Source: a virus
Length of the DNA stretch: 64,000 nt
IMG/VR virus record: IMGVR_UViG_3300034072_000926
Span: 229,621 to 293,620 of that record
Direction: 5' to 3' (one strand)
Position 1 is the first letter of the stretch; the number at the start of each line of letters is the position of its first letter. Positions 50,743-57,671 of this stretch are shown piece by piece. The position numbers and the translations under genes are program-made. The notes beneath the pieces are model-generated. The model ran no database searches and was not told the DNA's origin. It was given only the letters and a program-made list of their open reading frames with translations.

Positions 50743-51633
50743 ATGGGCGGAAATGCTTTTCCGGGTCTGCAGATGGTGCGGGTCCGAAGGGAGGATGTTG
50801 CCTCCACAGTTGATCATGTCGTTCAGGCTCTAGCAATGCCTGATTTCACTCTCGCATACGCGATGGACAATCTCATGGGAAGTGCTGGTAAACAGGACGA
50901 CTCTGGAGACCTTGACTTCGCGATGAACAACAAGCCAGCACGGTTTGTTGGAGAGCCCGAACTTCCTGTGTTCAAACTTCGTGAAGTTGCGGAGAGAGCA
51001 CGAGCAGTTCTGCCTCAGGGACACGTGAACACAAAGACATTGAAGGGCGGACAGTTCCAGACTGCCTTCCCAGTTGCTGGTGATCCCACAAAGGGATATG
51101 TTCAGGTCGACTTTGTAGCAGGAAATCCTGAATGGTTGAAGTTCAGTCACTTCTCACCGGGTAAGGATTTCAGCCCCTACAAGGGTGTCTTAGTGTCCAC
51201 AATGTTGGGTGTGCTCGCTAAGATGCGAAAGGACTTTGAGCTCTTCAGCGGGGATCTACGGGTTGCTCGCGTGGGTCTAAGGTTCGATCTTGAGAAAGGA
51301 CTCTCACGTTCCTGGAAGATGCAGAAGCGCGAAGGAAACGGCATGTCGTTTGTTTCTGCAGACGAATTTGAGACTGCTGTTGCAACTTCTCCGCGTTTCA
51401 CACGTTTAGAGAATGTTACAGCGCCTGACGAGGTTCTGCAACTGCTGTTCGGGATGCCAGTGACTCATGAGGAAGTTAACACTTTCGAGAAGTTGGTAGC
51501 GAAGGTTCGGGAAGTGCTACCGGACCGTTTTGAAGAGGCGCGTGAGCGTTTCCTAGAAGCGGCTTCAAGGAGTGCAGCGAAGAACGACTATACGCTGGAA
51601 GGTCTCTCAAACTTGCCAGTGTGGTCACAGTAA
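50743..51633 (+). CDS. Nucleotidyltransferase-like protein
   Basis: The 296-residue protein has MGSAGKQDDSGDLDFAM, which matches the GS-x-GK...SGDLD-x-A pattern of phage proteins in the nucleotidyltransferase superfamily (G-S and D-x-D). The substrate is unknown. I chose the ATG at 50743, which has AGGGTGG upstream, over a GTG at 50698. It is the second nucleotidyltransferase-fold gene in the window. A long-stem terminator follows. Confidence 0.68.
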   Translation: MGGNAFPGLQMVRVRREDVASTVDHVVQALAMPDFTLAYAMDNLMGSAGKQDDSGDLDFAMNNKPARFVGEPELPVFKLREVAERARAVLPQGHVNTKTLKGGQFQTAFPVAGDPTKGYVQVDFVAGNPEWLKFSHFSPGKDFSPYKGVLVSTMLGVLAKMRKDFELFSGDLRVARVGLRFDLEKGLSRSWKMQKREGNGMSFVSADEFETAVATSPRFTRLENVTAPDEVLQLLFGMPVTHEEVNTFEKLVAKVREVLPDRFEEARERFLEAASRSAAKNDYTLEGLSNLPVWSQ

Positions 51634-51635
51634 AG

Positions 51636-51700
51636 AAGAACACCTAAGTTGTCGAGCATGAGGGACCCCCGCCTCTCTAGACTCCAACTTAGGTGTTCTT
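51636..51700 (+). terminator. Long-stem terminator with 33-base loop
   Basis: A 16-bp perfect stem (51636-51651 with 51685-51700) starts 3 bases after the stop, followed by a T-rich tail (TTCTCTT). The 33-base loop contains a smaller GC hairpin, so the element could also be a stable small RNA. Confidence 0.75.
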
Positions 51701-51768
51701 TTCTCTTGCGCTTCTAGGGTAAACCTGTTACAAACAGAGAGCTTAAGAACACAAGAGATACAGGAACG

Positions 51769-52128
51769 ATGGCTCGTCGTAAAAGAAAAACCTCATATCG
51801 TTTCTCACTATCTATGTTCCTCGTAAACAGAACCTCCAAAGTTGATCGCAGGCGTCGTCGTCGCATTCGTCGTTCGAAGAATCATTGGCGGACGATTGAC
51901 AAGCTTACCTACTCAAAGATCCTCATCACGGATATTGAACGGGTATGGCTTGAGCTGAACGCACCCACGGCAACCATTACCTATGAACGGGCTCCCAAAT
52001 ATAAGGAGAGCATCGCGTATCGGAAGGGTTATTGGCATGGCTATGTCTATGTCGTGCGTTTTCCTGAATCGATTTCTGACAAGGCGATCACATTCAAACA
52101 TACTTGGTGGAACAAGAAATGCCTGTAA
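51769..52128 (+). CDS. FKLTW-family protein with very basic N-terminus
   Basis: The 119-residue member has an Arg/Lys-rich start (RRKRKTSYRF...DRRRRRRIRRSK), suggesting nucleic-acid binding. The family body follows, ending ISDKAITFKHTWWNKKCL. A CAGGAA ribosome site precedes the ATG. Confidence 0.68.
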   Translation: MARRKRKTSYRFSLSMFLVNRTSKVDRRRRRRIRRSKNHWRTIDKLTYSKILITDIERVWLELNAPTATITYERAPKYKESIAYRKGYWHGYVYVVRFPESISDKAITFKHTWWNKKCL

Positions 52129-52421
52129 AGCCAATTGCCATCGAATGTGATATAAAGACTTTGTCTCAGGAAGCTCGTGATTGGCTGTGGGAAGGCTCGA
52201 CCGATCTCTGTTGGATTCAATCAGATTATCGGATTGAAGATCGAGAAGTCACTCGAGAAAGTGTTATCACTAATCCTGTGCCACAACATCTTATGAGTCC
52301 ACATCTTATAGCTTGGTATTATAGGGCGGATGATACTTCCTTCTGGCTCACGATCAAGCATGATGCGGTGATGTTTGCTAGTCCCTCTGATGCAACCTAT
52401 TTCAAGTTGACCTTCCTATGA
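52119..52421 (+). CDS. FKLTW-family protein
   Basis: From the ATG at 52119 the product has 100 residues and ends SPSDATYFKLTFL. It includes an EARDWLWEG helix and a strand FWLTIKHDAVMFA. It overlaps the upstream paralogue by 10 bases. Confidence 0.7.
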   Translation: MPVKPIAIECDIKTLSQEARDWLWEGSTDLCWIQSDYRIEDREVTRESVITNPVPQHLMSPHLIAWYYRADDTSFWLTIKHDAVMFASPSDATYFKLTFL

Positions 52422-52720
52422 AGCCCTTATTCTATATGCTCGCCAAGCATGGTCCTTGGTTACATCATGTCAGGATCTCAAAGTCTGTTAACTTCGTGAG
52501 CGCAGTTGAATGGCTAACGAAACAAGGCAAGAAGCAAGATATTGATTACGAAATCTTGATTGAGAAGATCGAGCATCGTAATACACAGATCGTTCAACCT
52601 GGTAAGACCTCGGGATCGAAGCAATTCACTAATCCAACAGTGAAAGCAATCGAACCAATTCTGTTTTTCAATGACGCAAGTCTTGCCAGCTATGTGAAGC
52701 TTACGTGGGGTGGTCGATGA
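52418..52720 (+). CDS. FKLTW-family protein
   Basis: The 100-residue member has helix VSAVEWLTKQGKKQDIDY and ends [16 protein letters not shown], a looser form of the signature (YVKLTW). ATGA overlap with the previous gene. Confidence 0.7.
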   Translation: MKPLFYMLAKHGPWLHHVRISKSVNFVSAVEWLTKQGKKQDIDYEILIEKIEHRNTQIVQPGKTSGSKQFTNPTVKAIEPILFFNDASLASYVKLTWGGR

Positions 52721-53103
52721 GTATCCTGAAAGCCTTTACGCATCCTGATTTTATCAAGGAAGCCAAAGAACTCATCGAGAGCTATTCTATCCTTGATAAT
52801 GATGCATTTGACCTTGGATCAGAACTCCAAGCTATCTTGCTTCGACAATATGAATGGGAATTTGAGGACGAGATCAAAGACCATCCCTATGGGATAGGAA
52901 TCCCCAAGTTGGGAACCTATGATTTTGCCCAAGAGGTAGAGCTTGAACTGCTAGAATGGCTTGACAACACCTATCCCAGAGACGATTACATTTTCATGCC
53001 TCTGTCTGCTTATGGCAAATATAAGGATAAGTGGAATTGGATCTATTTCAAGAAAGCATCACAAGCTGTTCATTTCAAACTAATCTGGTTTGATTACTTG
53101 TAA
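52717..53103 (+). CDS. FKLTW-family protein
   Basis: From the ATG at 52717, overlapping the previous stop (ATGA), the product has 128 residues. It ends [17 protein letters not shown]. The helix [15 protein letters not shown] fits the family layout. Its last 10 bases overlap the convergent IF-1 gene. Confidence 0.7.
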   Translation: MSILKAFTHPDFIKEAKELIESYSILDNDAFDLGSELQAILLRQYEWEFEDEIKDHPYGIGIPKLGTYDFAQEVELELLEWLDNTYPRDDYIFMPLSAYGKYKDKWNWIYFKKASQAVHFKLIWFDYL

Positions 53104-53312
53104 CGGAAACTGATACGTCCCTTCGAAACATCGTAGGGAGTCATTTCTACCTCTACTCGATCGCCGAGTAGGACATTGATATTGTTCTTACGCATCTTGC
53201 CCGAGATATGACCGATAATCACAAAGTCATTCTCGAGCTTGACACGGAACAAAGCATTAGGAAGGACCTCGATGATTTGGCCCTTCATTTTCATTACGTC
53301 TTGCTTTGACAT
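53094..53312 (-). CDS. infA: Translation initiation factor IF-1 homologue
   Basis: The 72-residue product has exactly the length of bacterial IF-1 and follows it almost throughout: [43 protein letters not shown] and [10 protein letters not shown]-1 binds the 30S A site during initiation. A phage copy could alter start-site choice. I chose the ATG at 53312, with GAGGAA upstream, over a start at 53387 that would lie in the NUDIX gene. A late-type box (53340-53347) lies 28 bases upstream. Confidence 0.92.
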   Translation of the reverse strand: MSKQDVMKMKGQIIEVLPNALFRVKLENDFVIIGHISGKMRKNNINVLLGDRVEVEMTPYDVSKGRISFRYK

Positions 53313-53339
53313 TATTCCTCGCAGATGGGATACCCAGGT

Positions 53340-53347
53340 ATATTTAG
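53340..53347 (-). promoter_or_regulatory. T4-type late promoter-like box
   Basis: The minus strand reads CTAAATAT, overlapping the NUDIX stop and 28 bases before the IF-1 ATG. Confidence 0.55.
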
Positions 53348-53748
53348 CCTGAGACCGTGATCGTCTGCACTTCGATGGTGTCATCATTCATCATCGGGAT
53401 AATCCACCACAGATTAGGAATAAGGTTCTCGGGAAGGTCGTAGGTCTCAACGACTTCCACGACTTCATCGGTCATCGTGCGCAGGTAGGTCATAGCCTCC
53501 GTATTGTGACATGAGAAGAAGTGAACCTTGTAGTCTGGACCCTCAAGAGTGATTCGATGATCCCAATCAATGTCCACGCCGGCTTCTTCGATGAACTCGC
53601 GCTTCATAGCATCATAGGCTGTTTCGCCGAATTCAATCTTGCCACCAACAGCGTTATAGAGTCCAGCTTGCCACTCTGGACGGTTCTTTTGGATGAGGGT
53701 GACACGATCACCCTCATCGCTATAGAGAAGACCTGCGACGTATTCCAT
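53344..53748 (-). CDS. NUDIX hydrolase
   Basis: The 134-residue protein has a full NUDIX box, [18 protein letters not shown] followed by IEEAG (35-57). It would hydrolyse a nucleoside diphosphate linked to another group, such as a damaged dNTP, NADH or capped RNA. The specific substrate is unknown. Its start overlaps the clpP stop by one base (TAATG). Confidence 0.88.
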   Translation of the reverse strand: MEYVAGLLYSDEGDRVTLIQKNRPEWQAGLYNAVGGKIEFGETAYDAMKREFIEEAGVDIDWDHRITLEGPDYKVHFFSCHNTEAMTYLRTMTDEVVEVVETYDLPENLIPNLWWIIPMMNDDTIEVQTITVSG

Positions 53749-54389
53749 TACTTCGAGTTGCCTGCACCGAGGATCTTGATCTCATCGCAAACGCCGAGGT
53801 CTTTAGCTTCCTGAGCCGACAGCCAAACATCATGGGCAGGAAGCAGACGTTCCAAGACCTGTGCCTTGGTCAAGCCAGTGTGCTTCATGTAGTGGTTCAG
53901 CATACGCTCCTGAGTGAGTTCAAATTCACGAACAGTAGCAAACAGTTCGTGCGACTTACCGCGAGAACCCCACGACCATTCATGCGACAGAATCGAAGTA
54001 TTGGGAGTGAGAACGCGATGACCCTTTGCACCGGCGATGAAAGTGAGGAAGCCACAGGAGCCAATCATACCCAGGCCCATAGTGTGGACGGGGATTGCGC
54101 TGCCTTCCATCGCGTCGATGATTGCGAATGCGCTATTGACTTCACCGCCAGGACTGTTGATGATCAGGGTCAGGTGATCATACTCCTGACGAGGAGCAAA
54201 GTTTGCCTCGAGAATCCAGGTCACAATCTTGTGAGCATTCTCAGAATTGAAACCGCCGCTCAGGAAATAGACGCCCTTGTCACGCAGGGTGGGAGCAAAA
54301 TTCGGCGGGGTGGTTGCCATTACAGTAGTTGCCTCGGGCGTTTCCTTCTCGATGACAACACCTTTTTCAGCACCAGTCTTCTTAACCAT
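53748..54389 (-). CDS. clpP: ClpP-like serine protease
   Basis: The 213-residue protein keeps the ClpP fold and catalytic triad: S111 in GMIGSCGF, H136 in SHEWSW, and D187 in HDVWLSAQEAKDLG. It also has INSPGGEVNSAFAI. E. coli ClpP is 207 residues. Residues round the active Ser differ from host MGQAASMG, so subunits may prefer their own kind. With the phage ClpA it may form a separate protease, or it could mix with host ClpP. The first ~30 residues look like a propeptide. TAGGAG precedes the ATG. Confidence 0.88.
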   Translation of the reverse strand: MVKKTGAEKGVVIEKETPEATTVMATTPPNFAPTLRDKGVYFLSGGFNSENAHKIVTWILEANFAPRQEYDHLTLIINSPGGEVNSAFAIIDAMEGSAIPVHTMGLGMIGSCGFLTFIAGAKGHRVLTPNTSILSHEWSWGSRGKSHELFATVREFELTQERMLNHYMKHTGLTKAQVLERLLPAHDVWLSAQEAKDLGVCDEIKILGAGNSK

Positions 54390-54499
54390 ATAAACTCCTA
54401 ATACGCCCTTGTGGGCTGCATCTTTGTTCTTAAAGGGGCGGAGAAGAGTTTGTCAGTATTTTATTTGCAGAAGTTAATTCTGCCTGCTAGTCGGTCTCT

Positions 54500-54853
54500 A
54501 TGATGCATATTGTCGTTATCCAAAACTCAAACACTGGTCGATTCCTCCTAAAGAAAGAAAACGACGTCTGGAACTGGCCATTCGTGGAAGAATGCAATCC
54601 AGAAGAACCGATGCTCTTTAATAGTCTCACGGTTTGTGAAGCATTGACCAACGTCGGCGTGGATAACATGCTCATGGATTTTGTAGATTATCCGAAGGAT
54701 CAATTGTTCTTCATCTATATAAGAGATGAGAACCTAACCCCTGATGTTGCTTGGCATTACCTCTATGAGTTTCCTGAGAACGTTTCGACGTTCATCGAAG
54801 AGGTTTGTGATCACGAAACTTTCATAAAGAAAGCAATCTCACCTGCCTTGTAG
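54500..54853 (+). CDS. Hypothetical protein, possible NUDIX-like fold
   Basis: The 117-residue protein starts MMHIVVIQNSNTGRFLL and has a KKENDVWNWPFVEE segment like the opening strands of NUDIX proteins. The catalytic NUDIX box is missing, so hydrolase activity is not expected. No ribosome site precedes it; a weak TTGCAG-17-TAGTCG box ends 6 bases before the first ATG. Confidence 0.5.
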   Translation: MMHIVVIQNSNTGRFLLKKENDVWNWPFVEECNPEEPMLFNSLTVCEALTNVGVDNMLMDFVDYPKDQLFFIYIRDENLTPDVAWHYLYEFPENVSTFIEEVCDHETFIKKAISPAL

Positions 54854-54860
54854 AAAATGG

Positions 54861-54889
54861 TTGCAATAAGGAAACAGTCTAGCTATAAG
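54861..54889 (+). promoter_or_regulatory. Promoter for tRNA-Leu
   Basis: TTGCAA (54861-54866), a 17-bp spacer and TATAAG (54884-54889) would start transcription within a few bases of the tRNA. The tRNA-Pro gene has a nearly identical promoter. Confidence 0.6.
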
Positions 54890-54900
54890 TAAGACATAAC

Positions 54901-54985
54901 GCGCCTGTGGTGAAATTGGTAGACGCGCTGGTTTTAGGTACCAGTATCGAAAGATGTGGGGGTTCGAGTCCCTTCAGGCGCACCA
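54901..54985 (+). tRNA. tRNA-Leu (anticodon UAG)
   Basis: A full cloverleaf is seen: acceptor 54901-54907 with 54975-54981, D-arm TGGTGAAATTGGTAGACGC, anticodon loop TTTAGGT giving UAG, a long variable arm typical of Leu, TTCGAGTCC T-arm, and an encoded CCA (54983-54985). Confidence 0.92.
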
Positions 54986-55028
54986 CCCTTTAAAGCTTTA
55001 GATCGGATTACCGTTAGAAGGCTTTAAG

Positions 55029-55172
55029 ATGTCGAGCGATACTATTCTGCACGTTGTCAGCGCGTTTGCATTTGCTGGCATGATCTACTGGGGTTGGTCA
55101 CAGATTCCTCCCGAAGATCCTGAAATCGTTAAGGCCCGCGCCGAACACGGCAAGGTCGATTTGAACGACTAA
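55029..55172 (+). CDS. Small single-pass membrane protein
   Basis: A 47-residue frame starts MSSDTILHVVSAFAFAG with a short hydrophobic helix and an acidic tail (VDLND). AAGG lies 7 bases before the ATG. It lies between two tRNA genes. Confidence 0.55.
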   Translation: MSSDTILHVVSAFAFAGMIYWGWSQIPPEDPEIVKARAEHGKVDLND

Positions 55173-55300
55173 TGGACACCGTCCATAAAGTCTTGTTTGT
55201 GGTGTTAATCAGTTTAGGTGTGTTTCTCATCTGGGCAACATATCAATTAATTAAACCCACTACGTTCTATAATATCGATCCTTCTGAGGACGATATTTAG
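55172..55300 (+). CDS. Small single-pass membrane protein
   Basis: A 42-residue frame whose ATG shares a base with the previous stop (TAATG). It has one hydrophobic helix (about 7-23) and an acidic end (PSEDDI). Likely co-translated with the gene before it. Confidence 0.55.
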   Translation: MDTVHKVLFVVLISLGVFLIWATYQLIKPTTFYNIDPSEDDI

Positions 55301-55304
55301 AATT

Positions 55305-55378
55305 GGTCCCGTAGCTCAGCTGGATAGAGCGTCTGCCTCCTAAGCAGAAGGTCACTGGTTCGAATCCAGTCGGGATCA
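55305..55378 (+). tRNA. tRNA-Arg (anticodon CCU)
   Basis: Acceptor 55305-55311 pairs with 55371-55377 (one G-U). The anticodon stem TCTGC/GCAGA holds loop CTCCTAA, giving CCU. The T-loop reads TTCGAAT. No CCA is encoded; it would be added by the host. Confidence 0.92.
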
Positions 55379-55386
55379 CAGATCGA

Positions 55387-56112
55387 ATGAAGATCTTCCC
55401 CGAAATCACATTTCATCACTTTCCCAAAGATAGGTCTTTGGTTGAGAAGGTGATTCGTAAATTCTACATTCCGGAATTTGCAAGGTTTCGTTCCATCGGT
55501 GGATATGAGAAATACTGCCGTAGGATGAAGAAGTCCTTTCCTGTCCGTTGGTTTATCAGCGATAGTCTACCCGACTTCTGGCACTTCAAAGTCAAACAGC
55601 CCTACTATAATGTAAGGGCTTGGTATCGTTATCGGTTCACCGAAAAGTATCATATCGTAAAGCTAGACGTCAAACCTGGCTATATGGATCCTGATGATCG
55701 CATCTTGCATGTGAACTTTCAGATCCTCAAAGACTTTGTTGAGATTGAGTTGGGTGCGATGCATGATGCATCAGAAGCCAAAGACAACGGCAAGATTCTA
55801 GGTTCGTTTTCTAAACTTTACCGAAAGTATAAGAAGAAGAACATTCGCAACCCGGAGGGCGGTGTTCAGTATTTGGATTGGGAGATTGCTGAGTCAGGTT
55901 CTTCCCATCAGGCACACGCGGCTGCTGAGAAGAAGGCAATTTACCTGTGGTGGACTGAAGAACGCCCTAATCGTCTTGACGTCTATGATAATCCATACAT
56001 GGATAATGAAACCAACTACAGGGCTATGAATCGTCTCGAGAGTTTCTATTACGAACAAGACCAAGAAATGCTAAAGCGTTTGATTGATATCAGAAGTAGC
56101 ATTTGGATGTAA
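55387..56112 (+). CDS. Hypothetical protein
   Basis: The 241-residue protein is basic and aromatic-rich ([12 protein letters not shown]). No family is recognised. It begins 9 bases after tRNA-Arg without a clear ribosome site and is followed by tRNA-Pro, so it is probably processed from the same transcript. Confidence 0.6.
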   Translation: MKIFPEITFHHFPKDRSLVEKVIRKFYIPEFARFRSIGGYEKYCRRMKKSFPVRWFISDSLPDFWHFKVKQPYYNVRAWYRYRFTEKYHIVKLDVKPGYMDPDDRILHVNFQILKDFVEIELGAMHDASEAKDNGKILGSFSKLYRKYKKKNIRNPEGGVQYLDWEIAESGSSHQAHAAAEKKAIYLWWTEERPNRLDVYDNPYMDNETNYRAMNRLESFYYEQDQEMLKRLIDIRSSIWM

Positions 56113-56119
56113 AAAGATA

Positions 56120-56148
56120 TTGCAATGCAGATTATCCATGTGTATAAA
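56120..56148 (+). promoter_or_regulatory. Promoter for tRNA-Pro, containing TATAAATA
   Basis: TTGCAA (56120-56125), a 17-bp spacer and TATAAA (56143-56148) match the tRNA-Leu promoter. The -10 extends to TATAAATA (56143-56150), the exact T4 late consensus, so it might serve at both stages. Confidence 0.6.
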
Positions 56149-56181
56149 TAAACACATAGAGCAGCACATTGCTTTATACCT

Positions 56182-56255
56182 CGGGGAGTAGCGCAGTCTG
56201 GTAGCGCGCTTGCTTTGGGAGCAAGATGTCGCAGGTTCGAATCCTGTCTCCCCGA
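56182..56255 (+). tRNA. tRNA-Pro (anticodon UGG)
   Basis: Acceptor 56182-56188 pairs with 56248-56254. Anticodon stem CTTGC/GCAAG holds loop TTTGGGA, giving UGG. The T-arm is GCAGGTTCGAATCCTGT. No CCA is encoded. Confidence 0.92.
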
Positions 56256-56344
56256 CATAGTTGAAGTGGTCCCACTGACGCAAGTCATGCACCCTCAACC
56301 CTCCTAGGCCAGTTGGTCGGATTAGTCCCACCCATTGAGCTGGA

Positions 56345-56372
56345 AAAAGCCGAGCCGAAAGGTTCGGCTTTT
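56345..56372 (+). terminator. GAAA-capped terminator after the tRNA genes
   Basis: A 12-bp stem (56345-56356 with 56361-56372, one G-U) with a GAAA loop ends in TTTT followed by CTCTT. A typical intrinsic terminator. Confidence 0.85.
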
Positions 56373-56375
56373 CTC

Positions 56376-56403
56376 TTGACTAGTCTGTCAATCCTGCTAC
56401 CAT
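56376..56403 (+). promoter_or_regulatory. Promoter predicted to give a leaderless mRNA
   Basis: TTGACT (56376-56381), a 16-bp spacer and TACCAT (56398-56403) are followed by 6 bases and the ATG at 56410. No ribosome site is present. Confidence 0.55.
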
Positions 56404-56409
56404 CCCCCT

Positions 56410-56685
56410 ATGTCTTTTGTTTACAAGCCATATAGAAGGGATTCATCCCTCGACAGTAAGCCTTTCGTTAGGATCGAACTCCTTGTTGATGTCGTCGAAT
56501 TTGAGGGTCTTGTAAACTGGCTTCACCAGAGAAATTCTAGAGCCTTCCTCAATGGATGGACTACTGACCAATGGCTAAGAAGTTTCAATCTCTATATACC
56601 AGATAGCGGCGTTATAATCTCTCTTGAGAGAGAATTTGCCAAAACCTTGGTTCTTCGTTTTCCATCAGTGGTCTTGACAAATTGA
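56410..56685 (+). CDS. Hypothetical protein, possible diverged FKLTW member
   Basis: The 91-residue protein has a helix LVNWLHQRNSRAFLNG like those in the FKLTW family, and ends EFAKTLVLRFPSVVLTN, which keeps the A-x-x-hydrophobic spacing but lost the core residues. It is followed by a clear family member. Expression appears leaderless. Confidence 0.55.
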   Translation: MSFVYKPYRRDSSLDSKPFVRIELLVDVVEFEGLVNWLHQRNSRAFLNGWTTDQWLRSFNLYIPDSGVIISLEREFAKTLVLRFPSVVLTN

Positions 56686-56701
56686 GCAAAGGTGCTACGA
56701 C
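56674..56701 (+). promoter_or_regulatory. Promoter predicted to give a leaderless mRNA
   Basis: TTGACA (56674-56679), a 16-bp spacer and TACGAC (56696-56701) are followed by 6 bases and the ATG at 56708, the same geometry as at 3700 and 56410. Confidence 0.6.
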
Positions 56702-56707
56702 TTTGGT

Positions 56708-56995
56708 ATGGATTATGAAGTCGTCTATACAGATCATGTGATGCATCTCACAGACGAAGAGACTGATCGTTTCTTCGATGCCTTTGATAAGTCAGATGAC
56801 GACTTGCCTTTCTATCTCCACAACGCCCGTCACCGCTTCATAAAGCAAGATCTGTATGACTGGCTGGAGAACAATGTTGGCCAAGCTGGTTATGATTGGA
56901 CACATATCAAGGGATTGACCCGAGATTGTCGTTCAATCAAGTTCAGACAACAAAGTCACGCAATGCTGTTTAAGCTGACGTTTGGAGGGAAATAA
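56708..56995 (+). CDS. FKLTW-family small protein
   Basis: A 95-residue member with helix LYDWLENNVGQAGYDW and the ending QQSHAMLFKLTFGGK. Expression appears leaderless, from its own promoter. It shares one base with the next gene (TAATG). Confidence 0.72.
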   Translation: MDYEVVYTDHVMHLTDEETDRFFDAFDKSDDDLPFYLHNARHRFIKQDLYDWLENNVGQAGYDWTHIKGLTRDCRSIKFRQQSHAMLFKLTFGGK

Positions 56996-57255
56996 TGGGT
57001 AAGACTCACAAGATTGAACGTGCTCGTGCTCTCAATGTCGCTCAGGGACGTCCACACAAGGAAGTGGATTTGATTCCAACTGGGATGCCGGAAGGACTTA
57101 TCGATACTCGCACTGGCATCGCGCACGAACGTCACATTAACAATGGCGGTCAGCGTTATGGCAATCAGCGCAAGATGCGCGCCAAGATGAAGGTCGACGA
57201 AAGGAAAAAGGAGCGCAAAGAAAGAAACCGCGCTCCTTTAGATTTGGACGATTAA
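56995..57255 (+). CDS. Small basic hypothetical protein
   Basis: The 86-residue protein is rich in Lys/Arg (RKMRAKMKVDERKKERKERN), suggesting nucleic-acid or ribosome binding. No family is recognised. Its stop overlaps the convergent GNAT gene by 4 bases. Confidence 0.6.
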   Translation: MGKTHKIERARALNVAQGRPHKEVDLIPTGMPEGLIDTRTGIAHERHINNGGQRYGNQRKMRAKMKVDERKKERKERNRAPLDLDD

Positions 57256-57671
57256 AGTTTCTTAATCATGAGTGGACCTGAGTTGGTTTCCTTCATGATC
57301 TGGTATCCTGATCTTTCATACCAAGACGTGAGGTCAAAACCCTCACTCTGTGATTCGTGAACATCTGCTATTAGCAGAACAATCTGAGCACCATGACTTG
57401 AAGCTTCTGATTCGAAAGATTCTAGGAGGTCATTGCCCATTCCAGTTCCTCGAGAATCTTCTTCGACGTTGATATTGTTGAGCATTGCAATCGTCTGATA
57501 TTGGCTGCGAATGTTTTCGACAATTTGGTCATCGTAGATATCATATCGAGCAAGCCAATTTGGAAGCTGTTCTGCCGAACTATCTACGGTATATCCTTCA
57601 ACGCTTCCACCATCAAAGTCGAACTCGATTGAGCTAGGACCTTGAGATTCAAATATCTCATTCCAGCGCAT
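57252..57671 (-). CDS. GNAT-family acetyltransferase
   Basis: The 139-residue protein has the acetyl-CoA motif V-x-x-x-x-RGTGMGNDLL, followed by IVLLIADV and a WYERSGYQ end, as in GNAT enzymes. The acceptor is unknown. The phage-encoded coaE/coaD could support acetyl-CoA supply, but that link is speculative. Confidence 0.75.
   Translation of the reverse strand: MRWNEIFESQGPSSIEFDFDGGSVEGYTVDSSAEQLPNWLARYDIYDDQIVENIRSQYQTIAMLNNINVEEDSRGTGMGNDLLESFESEASSHGAQIVLLIADVHESQSEGFDLTSWYERSGYQIMKETNSGPLMIKKL

Noticed and set aside
54500-54853. Active NUDIX hydrolase
   Set aside because: Only the opening strands resemble NUDIX proteins; the GX5EX7REUXEEXGU box is absent.
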